Assembly: GCA_013322215.1 (NCBI GenBank)
Contig: JAAMEZ010000036.1
Span: forward strand, 682,001 to 746,000
Length of the DNA: 64,000 nucleotides
Direction of reading: 5' to 3'
From: Martinezella rhizogenes
GTDB taxonomy: Bacteria > Pseudomonadota > Alphaproteobacteria > Rhizobiales > Rhizobiaceae
Positions 15,841-24,614 of this stretch are shown here, in pieces. The translations under genes were made by a program, and so were the position numbers. The number at the start of each line of letters is the position of its first letter. Within the stretch, counting starts at the first letter, position 1. The notes under the pieces are model-generated. The model was not told the DNA's origin, searched no databases, and saw only the letters and a list, made by a program, of their open reading frames with translations.

Positions 15841-16601
15841 GCGCGATTTTCGAGGTCAGCAACCTGAAGAAGGCGTTCGGCGGCCTGACGGTGACGAACA
15901 ATGTCAGCCTGTCGATGGCGCCGGGCGATCGTGTGGCCTTGATCGGCCCTAACGGCGCCGGCAAGACCAGCTTCGTCAATCTCGTCACAGGCAACCTGCC
16001 GGCGGATTCCGGCGAGGTCCGCATCGCCGGCCAAAACGTCAACAGGGTCGATGCCATCGGCCGGGTCCGCCGTGGCCTCGTGCGGTCCTTCCAGGTGACG
16101 CGGCTGTTTCAGGACATGACGCCGGCCGAGCATGTCGGCATGGCGGTGCTGCAGAGGACGGGGCGCTCCGGCCGCATGTTCGGCAATTTCCTCTCCATGC
16201 GCGATGTCATGGCCGAGACGGAGGAACTGCTCGGTACGCTTGGCCTTGCAGCACTTGCTCACCGCAAGGTCAGCGAGATCGCCTATGGCCAGCAGCGGCT
16301 TTTGGAGATCGCCGTCGCCATGGCCCTGAAACCGAAGGTGCTGTTGCTCGACGAACCCGCCGCCGGCGTGCCGCAGAGCGATACCGGACGCATCGAGCAG
16401 GCGCTGGCGGATCTGCCCGCCGATCTTGCCGTGCTGATGATCGAGCATGACATGGATCTCGTCTTCCGCTTTGCCAAGCGCGTGGTGGTGCTCGCCGCCG
16501 GCACGATCATATTCGACGGCTCACCGAAAGACGTGACTGAGGATGCGCGTGTGCGCGAAGCCTATCTGGGGAGCTACGCCAATGCCGGCCACGCCGCTTG
16601 A
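15837..16601 (+). CDS. ABC ATP-binding protein, LivG type
   Basis: This ATPase (254 aa) has Walker A GPNGAGKTS, a Q-loop near VTRLFQDMTP, and Walker B VLLLDEPAAGVP. The signature region reads AYGQQRLLEIA, which is how LivG proteins replace LSGGQ. ATG 15837 was chosen because it overlaps the upstream stop (ATGA) and has MSAIFEVSNLKKAFGG, the usual LivG start; a much longer frame upstream is antiphase to the permease gene and not real. Its last 20 bases overlap the next ATPase gene. Confidence 0.9.
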   Translation: MSAIFEVSNLKKAFGGLTVTNNVSLSMAPGDRVALIGPNGAGKTSFVNLVTGNLPADSGEVRIAGQNVNRVDAIGRVRRGLVRSFQVTRLFQDMTPAEHVGMAVLQRTGRSGRMFGNFLSMRDVMAETEELLGTLGLAALAHRKVSEIAYGQQRLLEIAVAMALKPKVLLLDEPAAGVPQSDTGRIEQALADLPADLAVLMIEHDMDLVFRFAKRVVVLAAGTIIFDGSPKDVTEDARVREAYLGSYANAGHAA

Positions 16602-17298
16602 AGTCGAAAACCTGTCGGCCGGTTATGGTCCGACGCGGGTGCTGGAAGGCGTTTCCTTTTCCGTGCCGGCCGGTGGTCGGCTGGCTGTCCTAGGCCGCAA
16701 CGGTATGGGCAAGAGCACGTTGCTTGCCACGCTTGCCGGCCAGACCCGCCGCTATGATGGCCGCATTCGGCTGGGCTCGGCCGATATCGCCGGCCTGCCA
16801 AGCGCCAGACGCGCTCATCAGGGTCTCGGCTATGTGCCGCAGACGCGGGATGTCTTCCCGACGCTGACGGTCGAGGAAAATCTTTCCGTCGGGCTGAAGA
16901 GGCGGCCGAAGAGCGCCCTGCAGGAGGCCTATGACATGTTCCCGCGCTTGAAGGAGCGTCGCCGGAACCTCGGTGGCCAGCTTTCCGGCGGCGAACAACA
17001 AATGTTGTCGACCGCCCGAACCATCCTCGGCCGCCCCTCCGTCCTGCTTCTGGACGAGCCGCTGGAGGGGCTTGCCCCTGTCATCTGCGAGGAACTGATG
17101 GCGGCGTTCGCCAAGCTTGCCAGGTCGGGCGATATGACCATCTTGCTCGTCGAGCAACGCATTCAAAGCGCACTGGATTTTGCGAGCGACGTCATCATTC
17201 TGGAGCGCGGCCGGCTGGCCTGGGAGGGGACGCCTGAGGCGCTGGCCAGGGATCATCATGCGGTCGAGCGCCTGCTCGGCGTCGGTGGCCTGCACTAG
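16582..17298 (+). CDS. ABC ATP-binding protein, LivF type
   Basis: This second ATPase (238 aa) has Walker A GRNGMGKST, the LivF motif VPQTRDVFPTLTVEENL, signature LSGGEQQM and Walker B LLLDEPLEGLAP. It would dimerise with the LivG-type subunit to drive import. The ATG at 16582 lies inside the end of the upstream gene, so the two are translationally coupled. It closes the transporter operon; a weak 6-bp stem follows but has no U-tract. Confidence 0.9.
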   Translation: MPATPLEVENLSAGYGPTRVLEGVSFSVPAGGRLAVLGRNGMGKSTLLATLAGQTRRYDGRIRLGSADIAGLPSARRAHQGLGYVPQTRDVFPTLTVEENLSVGLKRRPKSALQEAYDMFPRLKERRRNLGGQLSGGEQQMLSTARTILGRPSVLLLDEPLEGLAPVICEELMAAFAKLARSGDMTILLVEQRIQSALDFASDVIILERGRLAWEGTPEALARDHHAVERLLGVGGLH

Positions 17299-17436
17299 CG
17301 TATCCGCCTTTTCGGCGGAACCATAGCAACATGTCTTTGCTATAGAGTGATGCCTTTGCATCCGCGATGTACAATTGCGGTGATTGTTTTGTTTGTCGTA
17401 AACTTTCCGCCTGCTTGATGATGAAGGAGGCACGAC

Positions 17437-17829
17437 ATGGACCGTTTCACCGGCGGCTGCCTGTGCGGCAAGGTGCGAATAACGGCGTCGGGGCGCCCAT
17501 ATCGGGTCGGAATTTGTCATTGCCTCGATTGCCGCAAGCATCACGGCGCGCTTTTTCACGCATCCGCGATTTTTCCTGAGGATGCGGTGACGATCGAAGG
17601 TGAAACGGGTGACTATGCCGGCCGCTTCTTCTGCCCTCACTGCGGCTCGTCCGTCTTCTCGCGAAGCGCAGACGAAATTGAAGTGAACCTGGGATCTCTG
17701 GATGCCCCCGATCAGTTGAAACCGACCTACGAGCTCTGGACTGTTCGTCGCGAATCCTGGCTGCCGCCGTTCCCGCGCTCAAGACAATACGATCGCGATC
17801 GGGAGACAGCTAGCCGCTTCGAGGAATAG
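17437..17829 (+). CDS. GFA-family zinc-binding protein
   Basis: The product (130 aa) belongs to the family named after glutathione-dependent formaldehyde-activating enzyme. The zinc cysteines are seen in GGCLCGKVR, CHCLDCRKHHG and FCPHCGSSVF, the usual three clusters. Such proteins are common in rhizobia as single genes, and the catalytic role is proven for few. AAGGAGG lies just upstream of ATG. It stands alone between the transporter operon and the oxoprolinase, on the same strand, with 138- and 133-base gaps, and no link to either is evident. Confidence 0.85.
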   Translation: MDRFTGGCLCGKVRITASGRPYRVGICHCLDCRKHHGALFHASAIFPEDAVTIEGETGDYAGRFFCPHCGSSVFSRSADEIEVNLGSLDAPDQLKPTYELWTVRRESWLPPFPRSRQYDRDRETASRFEE

Positions 17830-17962
17830 ATCACGCTTCACCGAGGGTGACGCGGCCAAAAACTATCGACAGCGACCGAACTCGCCAATTCATGTTGACG
17901 ACAAAACGTTGACGATTTATCGATATATTATCATTGTTGGTGTCGTTCTGCTGGAGGCGAGT

Positions 17963-20900
17963 TTGTCGGAGAACATTTCAGGTCGTTGGGATTTCTGGAT
18001 CGATCGCGGCGGCACCTTTACCGATGTCGTCGGGCGTGATCCATCCGGCGCTCTCCACGCCCGCAAGGTTCTCTCTGAAAATCCCGAGGCCTATCGCGAT
18101 GCCGCCGTTCACGGCATCCGTCTCCATCTCGGTCTCGACAAGGGCGAGCCAGTTCCCGAAGGTGCGATCGGCGAGGTCCGCATGGGCACGACGGTTGCCA
18201 CCAATGCGCTGCTCGAGCGCAAGGGCGAACGTCTTGCTCTGGTGACGACGAAGGGTTTCAGGGACGCGCTGCGCATCGGCTATCAGGAACGCAAGAAGAT
18301 CTTCGCGACCGAGATCGTCAAGCCGGAAGCGCTCTACGAAGATGTCGTCGAGATCGAGGAGCGCGTGCTTGCCGACGGCACCGTCGAGCTTGCTCTGGAT
18401 GAAAAGGCTGCAGAAGCGGCGCTGCGCGATCTTCTCTCAAAGGGCTATCGCTCGGTGGCGATCGTCTTCATGCATGCCTACAAGTTTCCGGCGCACGAGG
18501 CTGCGGTCGCCAGGATCGCACGATTCCTCGGCTTCGAGCAGGTCTCCGTCAGCCATGAGGTTTCGCCGCTCATCAAGCTTGTGGGACGTGGCGATACGGC
18601 CGTCATCGATGCCTATCTCTCGCCGGTGCTCGGCCGCTATATCCGCCAGGTCTGTGATGAGCTCGATGTCGAGCGCACCGGTGCGCGCGTCATGTTCATG
18701 ATGTCGTCGGGCGGCTTGACCGCTGCCGACATGTTCCAGGGCAAGGACGCCATCCTCTCCGGCCCTGCCGGCGGTGTGGTCGGCCTTGCAAAGACCGGCG
18801 AACAGGCGGGCTTTGCCAATGTCATCGGCTTCGACATGGGCGGCACCTCCACGGACGTTGCGCATTTCGACGGCGAATATGAGCGTGCCTTCGAGACGGA
18901 AGTAGCTGGCGTTCGCGTCCGCGCACCGATGATGCTGATCCATACCGTCGCTGCCGGCGGCGGCTCGATCCTGCATTTCGATGGCGATCGCTTCCGCGTC
19001 GGTCCGGATTCGGCCGGCGCCTTTCCGGGACCCGCCTGCTATCGCAATGGCGGCCCGCTGGCCGTCACCGACGCCAACGTCATGGCCGGCAAGCTCCTGC
19101 CGGAGTTCTTCCCCTCCATTTTCGGCCCCAATCAGGACCAGTCGCTCGATGTCGAGACGGTGCGCGCCAAGTTCGCAGCACTTGCAGCCGAAATCGGCGA
19201 TGGCCGCAGCCCGGAAGACGTCGCCGACGGCTTTATCCGCATCGCGGTTGCCAATATGGTCGAGGCGATCAAGAAGATTTCCGTGCAACGTGGCTATGAC
19301 GTGACGCGTTATGCGCTGAACTGCTTCGGCGGCGCTGGCGGGCAGCATGCCTGCCTGGTTGCGGATGCACTCGGGATGAAGAGTATTCTTCTGCATCCGA
19401 TGTCCGGCCTACTCTCCGCCTATGGCATGGGGCTTGCCGATATCAGGGCAACGCGCCAGAAGGCGCTCGGGGTTCCGCTCGATGATGCCGCACCAGCAGC
19501 GATCGCAGCACTCGGCGGCGAATTGCGCGGCGAATGCGTGCCCGAGTTGGAAGCACAGGGCGTCGCAACAGCCGAGATCAAGACGGTTCAGCGCGCCCAT
19601 ATCCGCTATGCCGGCACCGATACCTTGCTGGCCGTTGAGACGACTTTCCCCGAGATCGATGACCCCGCGCGATTGCGCAGCCAGTTCGAGACGCTGCACA
19701 AGCGTCGCTTCGGCTTCGTTGCCGAAGACAAGCCTCTCGTCGTGGAAGCCGTTGAGATCGAAACCATCGGCGGTGCGGCCGCCGATATCGCAGTCGAGCT
19801 GGAAGCCGCTGCCGAAGGCGAGGCGCAAGCCGCAAGGCGTACTTCCTTCTACTCAAGCGGCGAGAGCCACGATGCGGCCGTTGTCCTACGCCAGGCGATC
19901 AAGCCCGGCCAGACCGTGACCGGCCCGGCTGTTATCATCGAGCCGAACCAGACGATCGTCATCGAGGACGGCTGGCAGGCGCAGCTGACCGCCAAGGATC
20001 ATATCGTCCTCAAGCGCATCAAGGCGCTGCCTGAGCGCAACGCTATCGGCACCAAGGCCGATCCTGTCATGCTGGAGATCTTCAACAATCTCTTTATGTC
20101 GATCGCCGAGCAGATGGGCATGACGCTGCAGAACACCGCCTATTCGGTCAACATCAAGGAACGGCTGGATTTCTCCTGCGCCGTCTTTGACGCCGAAGGC
20201 AATCTGGTTGCGAACGCGCCGCATATGCCGGTTCATCTCGGCTCCATGGATGCGTCCGTCGCAACCGCGATCCGTGAGAATGCGGTCATTCATCCGGGCG
20301 ATGTCTTCCTCATCAACGCACCCTATAACGGCGGCACACATCTGCCCGATCTCACAGTCTGCACACCGGTCTTCGACGATGCCGGCCAGATGATCCGCTT
20401 CTGGGTCGCCAGCCGCGGTCATCATGCCGATATCGGCGGCATTTCGCCGGGATCGATGTCGCCGCTCGCCACCCATATCGAGGAGGAAGGCGTCTATATC
20501 GACAATTTCAAGCTGCTCGATCGCGGCCGCTTCTGTGAAGCGGAGCTTACGAAGCTTTTGACGGGCGCGCGCTATCCGGTGCGCACGCTTGCGCAGAACA
20601 TCAATGATCTCAAAGCCCAGGTCGCCGCCAACGAAAAGGGTGTTGCCGAGCTGAAAAAGATGATCGTTCACTTCGGTGAAGATGTCGTCGACGCCTATAT
20701 GGGCCACGTTCAGGACAATGCGGCCGAAAGCGTGCGCCGCGTTCTCGACCGTCTGTCCGACGGCGAGTTCAGCTATGAAATGGATCAGGGCTGCAAGATC
20801 GTCGTCAAGATTTCGATCGACAAGGACAAGCGCGAGGCAACGGTCGATTTCACCGGCACGTCAGCGCAGCGTCCGGATAACTTCAACGCACCGCAGCCGG

Positions 20901-21589
20901 TGACGCGGGCCGCTGTCCTTTATGTCTTCCGCGTGCTCGTCGAGGCCGATATTCCGATGAATGCCGGCTGCCTCAGGCCGATCCGGATTATCATCCCGGA
21001 AGGCACGATGTTGACGCCGAAATATCCGGCCGCGGTCGTTGCCGGCAACGTCGAAGTCAGCCAGGCCGTGACCAACTGCCTGTTCGGCGCTGTCGAGGCA
21101 CTCGCAGCAGCGCAAGGCACGATGAACAATCTGACCTTCGGCAACGACGCCTATCAGTATTACGAAACGATCTGCTCCGGTGCGCCGGCGGGGCCAGGCT
21201 TCAATGGCGCCGATGCGGTTCATACGCACATGACGAATTCGCGCCTGACGGATCCCGAAATCCTTGAGACCCGCTTCCCGGTCATTCTGGAAGATTTCCA
21301 CATTCGTCCGAATTCCGGCGGACGCGGCAAGTGGAATGCCGGCAACGGCACGCAGCGCACCATCCGCACGCGCGAAAAGCTGGAATTCGCCATCCTGTCT
21401 GGCCATCGGCGCGTGGCGCCCTTCGGTGTCAAGGGCGGCGAATCCGGCCAGACCGGCCGCAACTATGTTCGCCGCAACGATGGCACGATCGAAGAGCTGA
21501 TCGGCTCCGCCCATACCGTGCTTGAGGCGGGCGAGGCCTTCACGGTCGTCACCCCCACGGGTGGCGGCTACGGAAAGCGGGACGAATAG
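17963..21589 (+). CDS. Fused 5-oxoprolinase / hydantoinase A+B protein
   Basis: The product (1208 aa) joins a HyuA-type ATP-binding half (residues about 8-690; WIDRGGTFTDVV near the N-terminus, MGGTSTDVA and later the GGAGGQHA motif) to a HyuB-type half (about 700-1205; EIFNNLFMSIAEQMG, RLDFSCAVFD, and NAPHMPVHLGSM). This architecture is that of ATP-dependent 5-oxoprolinase, which opens 5-oxo-L-proline to glutamate; N-methylhydantoinase is the alternative. I chose TTG 17963 because CTGGAGGCG lies 7 bases upstream and the product then begins MSENISGRWDFW; a frame opening 18 codons earlier encodes a hydrophobic stretch over the promoter. A MarR regulator follows. Confidence 0.85.
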   Translation: MSENISGRWDFWIDRGGTFTDVVGRDPSGALHARKVLSENPEAYRDAAVHGIRLHLGLDKGEPVPEGAIGEVRMGTTVATNALLERKGERLALVTTKGFRDALRIGYQERKKIFATEIVKPEALYEDVVEIEERVLADGTVELALDEKAAEAALRDLLSKGYRSVAIVFMHAYKFPAHEAAVARIARFLGFEQVSVSHEVSPLIKLVGRGDTAVIDAYLSPVLGRYIRQVCDELDVERTGARVMFMMSSGGLTAADMFQGKDAILSGPAGGVVGLAKTGEQAGFANVIGFDMGGTSTDVAHFDGEYERAFETEVAGVRVRAPMMLIHTVAAGGGSILHFDGDRFRVGPDSAGAFPGPACYRNGGPLAVTDANVMAGKLLPEFFPSIFGPNQDQSLDVETVRAKFAALAAEIGDGRSPEDVADGFIRIAVANMVEAIKKISVQRGYDVTRYALNCFGGAGGQHACLVADALGMKSILLHPMSGLLSAYGMGLADIRATRQKALGVPLDDAAPAAIAALGGELRGECVPELEAQGVATAEIKTVQRAHIRYAGTDTLLAVETTFPEIDDPARLRSQFETLHKRRFGFVAEDKPLVVEAVEIETIGGAAADIAVELEAAAEGEAQAARRTSFYSSGESHDAAVVLRQAIKPGQTVTGPAVIIEPNQTIVIEDGWQAQLTAKDHIVLKRIKALPERNAIGTKADPVMLEIFNNLFMSIAEQMGMTLQNTAYSVNIKERLDFSCAVFDAEGNLVANAPHMPVHLGSMDASVATAIRENAVIHPGDVFLINAPYNGGTHLPDLTVCTPVFDDAGQMIRFWVASRGHHADIGGISPGSMSPLATHIEEEGVYIDNFKLLDRGRFCEAELTKLLTGARYPVRTLAQNINDLKAQVAANEKGVAELKKMIVHFGEDVVDAYMGHVQDNAAESVRRVLDRLSDGEFSYEMDQGCKIVVKISIDKDKREATVDFTGTSAQRPDNFNAPQPVTRAAVLYVFRVLVEADIPMNAGCLRPIRIIIPEGTMLTPKYPAAVVAGNVEVSQAVTNCLFGAVEALAAAQGTMNNLTFGNDAYQYYETICSGAPAGPGFNGADAVHTHMTNSRLTDPEILETRFPVILEDFHIRPNSGGRGKWNAGNGTQRTIRTREKLEFAILSGHRRVAPFGVKGGESGQTGRNYVRRNDGTIEELIGSAHTVLEAGEAFTVVTPTGGGYGKRDE

Positions 21590-21673
21590 CAATGTGATGC
21601 CGGGTCGAGCGGCCATTGACCGTTCGGCCTGTCGAATCTGCAGGATCTTGGTCCGGTTCGGAGGAGTTTTTAG

Positions 21674-22201
21674 GTGACGTCCGAGGAAAAGAGCAAACGG
21701 CGCGAATTGATCGTATCGTCAGCCCATTTGGCGGGTGGCAGCTCGCCCGCTTTGTCGGAACTGGAATACGGGTCGATCCTCTTTTCCCATGCCTTCAATC
21801 GCTGGCTGGTGCGCTGCATGGCGGCAGCCGGCGTGCCCGGTCTTTCGCCGATCGAAATCCTGATCATTCATTCGGTGCGGCATCGCGACCGGCCAAAGAC
21901 GCTTGCCGATCTCTGCCTCGTGCTCGATATCGAAGATACGCATGTCGCCAACTACGCCATCAAGAAGCTCGAGGCGGCAGGCCTCGTCAAAAGCGGCAAG
22001 GCGGGCAAGGAAAAGACCATCCGGGTGACTGACAAGGGCCTGGACGCGCTGAAGCGCTACACTGAAATTCGCGAGCGGCTGCTCGTCGAGGCGACGAAAG
22101 TATCCGGTCTCTCGCAGGACGGCCTCTCCGATATTGCCTCGCATCTCAGGGCGTTGTCCGGCTATTACGAACAAGCCGCCCGGTCGGCCGCCACGCTGTA
22201 A
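21674..22201 (+). CDS. MarR-type winged-helix regulator
   Basis: The product (175 aa) has a MarR-like winged helix (residues about 45-120; LSPIEILIIHSVRHR, then HVANYAIKKLEAAGLVKSGKAGKEKTIRVTDKG). It starts at GTG 21674 with GGAGGAG upstream. It follows the oxoprolinase gene by 84 bases on the same strand and is its likely local regulator. The ligand is unknown. Helical C-terminus (LLVEATKVSGLSQDGLSDIASHLRALSG) fits the dimerisation part of the family. Some close relatives are annotated as winged helix DNA-binding proteins without further detail. Confidence 0.8.
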   Translation: MTSEEKSKRRELIVSSAHLAGGSSPALSELEYGSILFSHAFNRWLVRCMAAAGVPGLSPIEILIIHSVRHRDRPKTLADLCLVLDIEDTHVANYAIKKLEAAGLVKSGKAGKEKTIRVTDKGLDALKRYTEIRERLLVEATKVSGLSQDGLSDIASHLRALSGYYEQAARSAATL

Positions 22202-22505
22202 GATAAAAGGGCGTGCAAGTTTCTCCCAAATCTTCCTAGCCCCTCCCAAGGTTCGCTTTTCATCGTGAACTAATATAACCTGGATGACTGGCGTCACACG
22301 CAAATTCCCGCCCCTTATCTATTCTGTCATTTCATACCTATATTAGATCTGTGCGATCCGTTGGCGGCGATCCGCCCAACGATCTGTGTCGGCCAACCGA
22401 TGAGATCCAGTTTTTACCACTGCACGACTTTTAGAAATTGCTGGCTTCGCACGATAGCAAAAGTGTGCTTTTTTTGACCGAAAGGGGAATGGTGTAAAAA
22501 CTTCC
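22202..22505. other. Intergenic region between MarR and MBL-fold genes
   Basis: About 300 bases without a gene. It has an imperfect hairpin near 22360-22383 (GTTGGCGG, CGAT, CCGCCCAAC, one bulge) and an AT-rich stretch TATATTAGAT near 22340. I see no clear promoter or RNA gene. Confidence 0.4.
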
Positions 22506-23336
22506 ATGAACAACGATAGTTTTGAGCTGAAATTTTGGGGAGTACGGGGGAGCATCCCTGTATCGGGACCGGAATTTGAGCGGTACGGCGGCAATACGTC
22601 GTGCATCGAGTTACGACATGACGGCAGGCATATCTTATTCGACGCTGGGACTGGTTTGCGCGAAGCGGCCGCCTCCCTTGCCAAGGAAGGGGTCCGCAAT
22701 ATCGATCTCTTCTTCACCCATTCGCACTACGACCACATCATCGGTCTGCCTTTCTTCAACGCGATCTATGATCCGCGCGTCAGCGTCGATCTCTGGTCGG
22801 GCCATTTGGCAGGCAAGACGACGACGCGACAGTTGATCGGCCAGTTCATGCGGCCGCCATGGTTTCCCGTTGAACCCGATATCTGTCGTGCGACGATGAA
22901 TTTCCGCGATTTCGCCGCCGGCGATACGTTGAAGCCGCATCCGGGCATCGTCCTCCATACGACGAGGCTGAACCATCCCGGCGGCTGTATCGGCTATCGC
23001 ATCGAATGGGCGGGCCGGGTGATCGCCATGGTCTATGATACCGAGCATGTGACCGGGCGGCTGGATGAGGCTGCACTCGAGCTGATGGCCGATGCCGATC
23101 TTGCCATCTATGATGCGACCTATCTCGAAGCGGAGATGCCGAAATATCTGGGCTTCGGCCATTCCACATGGCAGGAGGGCATCAAGCTCGCCAAGAAGGC
23201 CGGCGTCAAGCGGCTCGCCATGTTCCATCACGCACCCGGCCGCACGGACCGCGAACTGGATGACATGCAGCGCGATGCGCAGAAGAGCTTCCCCGAAGCG
23301 TTCTTCGCCTTTGACGGACAGTCGCTGCAGCTCTGA
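22506..23336 (+). CDS. MBL-fold metallohydrolase
   Basis: The product (276 aa) has the metal site THSHYDHIIG (residues about 77-86) and a later HPGG and FGHSTWQEG block, with the N-terminal motif KFWGVRGSIPVSGPEFERYGGNTSC that defines a large family of stand-alone MBL hydrolases related to PhnP and to some cyclic-nucleotide phosphodiesterases. It is cytoplasmic, with no signal. The true substrate is unknown. Because adenylate cyclase-like genes lie 3-8 kb downstream, cyclic nucleotide hydrolysis is a testable idea, but the sequence alone does not show it. Confidence 0.75.
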   Translation: MNNDSFELKFWGVRGSIPVSGPEFERYGGNTSCIELRHDGRHILFDAGTGLREAAASLAKEGVRNIDLFFTHSHYDHIIGLPFFNAIYDPRVSVDLWSGHLAGKTTTRQLIGQFMRPPWFPVEPDICRATMNFRDFAAGDTLKPHPGIVLHTTRLNHPGGCIGYRIEWAGRVIAMVYDTEHVTGRLDEAALELMADADLAIYDATYLEAEMPKYLGFGHSTWQEGIKLAKKAGVKRLAMFHHAPGRTDRELDDMQRDAQKSFPEAFFAFDGQSLQL

Positions 23337-23415
23337 GAGGCCGTTTGGCCGCAAGTGTCCGTTGTTAGACCAGGCGACACCTTGTAGACTGGAACGACAC
23401 CCGGAGGTTAAAGAC

Positions 23416-23853
23416 ATGGCCGTCAAGCGGATGGACAACGTAGGAATCGTCGTCGAAGATCTCGCAGGGGCAATCGATTTCTTTCGCGAACTCGGTCTTG
23501 AGCTTGAAGGGCAGGCCACGATCGAAGGAGAGTGGGCCGGGCGTATCACCGGACTGGGCGATCAGCGCGTCGAGATTGCCATGATGCGCACGCCGGACGG
23601 CCACAGCCGGCTCGAACTCTCCCGCTTCCTCGCACCGGCTGTCGTCGCGGATCACCGGAATGCCCCGGTCAACGCCTTGGGCTATCTCAGGGTCATGTTT
23701 GCCGTCGACGACATCGACGACACGCTTGAAAGGCTCCGCATGCGCGGTGCGCAGCTCGTCGGCGAGGTCGTCCAGTATAGTAACGCATATCGGCTCTGCT
23801 ACATCCGTGGGCCTGAAGGGCTTCTCATCGGACTCGCACAGGAACTCGGCTGA
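23416..23853 (+). CDS. VOC-family (glyoxalase/bleomycin resistance fold) protein
   Basis: The product (145 aa) has two beta-alpha-beta-beta-beta modules typical of the vicinal oxygen chelate fold: MDNVGIVVEDLAGAIDFFRELG at the N-terminus and VMFAVDDIDDTLERLRMRGA in the middle, ending YIRGPEGLLIGLAQ. The metal ligand pattern is not clear: the usual first histidine is replaced by asparagine (MDNVGI). The ATG at 23416 has GGAGG upstream; a longer frame runs antiphase through the MBL gene and was discarded. Enzymatic role unknown. Confidence 0.78.
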   Translation: MAVKRMDNVGIVVEDLAGAIDFFRELGLELEGQATIEGEWAGRITGLGDQRVEIAMMRTPDGHSRLELSRFLAPAVVADHRNAPVNALGYLRVMFAVDDIDDTLERLRMRGAQLVGEVVQYSNAYRLCYIRGPEGLLIGLAQELG

Positions 23854-23867
23854 GCGTAATATGATCA

Positions 23868-24614
23868 CTAGTGTACGAAATGGCCGACCGGCCGCCATTC
23901 GATGGCGGCATGGCCGGCCGTTTCCTCGAATAGCGTCTCTACGAAATCCCAGGCGAGATCGTCATGGACGAGATGGTGCGTCATCACCCCGATCGGTTCG
24001 TCGTGGCCATCGAAACGAATCTGGAGCTCCTCCACCAGACGTGCGATCACCTCTGTATGCGGTAGACCGCCACGCACCCCGTGCCATCTCATGATGTCGA
24101 TATGCGTGTTGATCAGGCCGATAGGGGCCTGCTTTGCCAATCCGAAGACGGAGACGGCGCGGTAGCCGAAGGGAGCGAGATGCGGCAGCAGCGCGTCATC
24201 GATACGGTTCCACGGCGGCACCAGCAGCGGGACGAACTGCTTGACATAAAGGGCCTTGAGCTTGTCGAAGCCGCGATGCAGCTCGTCGAGTACGATCTGC
24301 TGCGGCCGGTGCAGGCCAAGCTCCTGCTTCTTGGTATCGTCAGGAGCATAGTTTTGATGCGTCCAGCCGTGCACCGTGGCGGTGATGCGGTTCTCGGACG
24401 CCAGTCGCTCGGCCAACGGCTCGCCGGTCGGTCCCGGAATGATCGCAAGAGCCATCGGCACGTCGAAACGATTGGCAAGCGATAGCAGCCGGTCGAGGGC
24501 AGGGGTCGGCTCGATGGCGTCGTCGTCGCGGAACCACAGTTTTACCTTTCGTCTAGCCTCGCTCCATCGACGCAGTTCGTCGCGCAGGGGCTGCCAATCG
24601 GCTCTATCGCTCAT
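23868..24614 (-). CDS. Polysaccharide deacetylase-like protein
   Basis: The product (248 aa) has features of carbohydrate esterase 4-like NodB-fold proteins: KLWFRDDDAIEPTPAL (residues about 26-41) with the metal aspartates, and VHGWTHQNY with the two histidines, then LLVPPWNRI, the usual arginine/aspartate-rich turn. No signal peptide is seen, so it probably acts in the cytoplasm or on a membrane-facing glycan. The start at ATG 24612-24614 overlaps the upstream glycosyltransferase by 11 bases, which argues for a joint job: the glycan made by one is modified by the other. The substrate is unknown. Confidence 0.75.
   Translation of the reverse strand: MSDRADWQPLRDELRRWSEARRKVKLWFRDDDAIEPTPALDRLLSLANRFDVPMALAIIPGPTGEPLAERLASENRITATVHGWTHQNYAPDDTKKQELGLHRPQQIVLDELHRGFDKLKALYVKQFVPLLVPPWNRIDDALLPHLAPFGYRAVSVFGLAKQAPIGLINTHIDIMRWHGVRGGLPHTEVIARLVEELQIRFDGHDEPIGVMTHHLVHDDLAWDFVETLFEETAGHAAIEWRPVGHFVH

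Noticed and set aside
17303..17319. Hairpin TCCGCC/GGCGGA after the LivF-type gene as a terminator
   Set aside because: Only six base pairs and no U-tract on either strand.
17895..17929. Promoter pair TTGACG/TATATT before the oxoprolinase gene
   Set aside because: The two TTGACG copies are 9 and 23 bases from TATATT, outside the usual spacing, so I did not call a promoter.
22360..22383. Imperfect hairpin in the gap before the MBL-fold gene as a riboswitch or terminator
   Set aside because: A short stem with a bulge and no U-tract or conserved aptamer features; not supported as a functional RNA.
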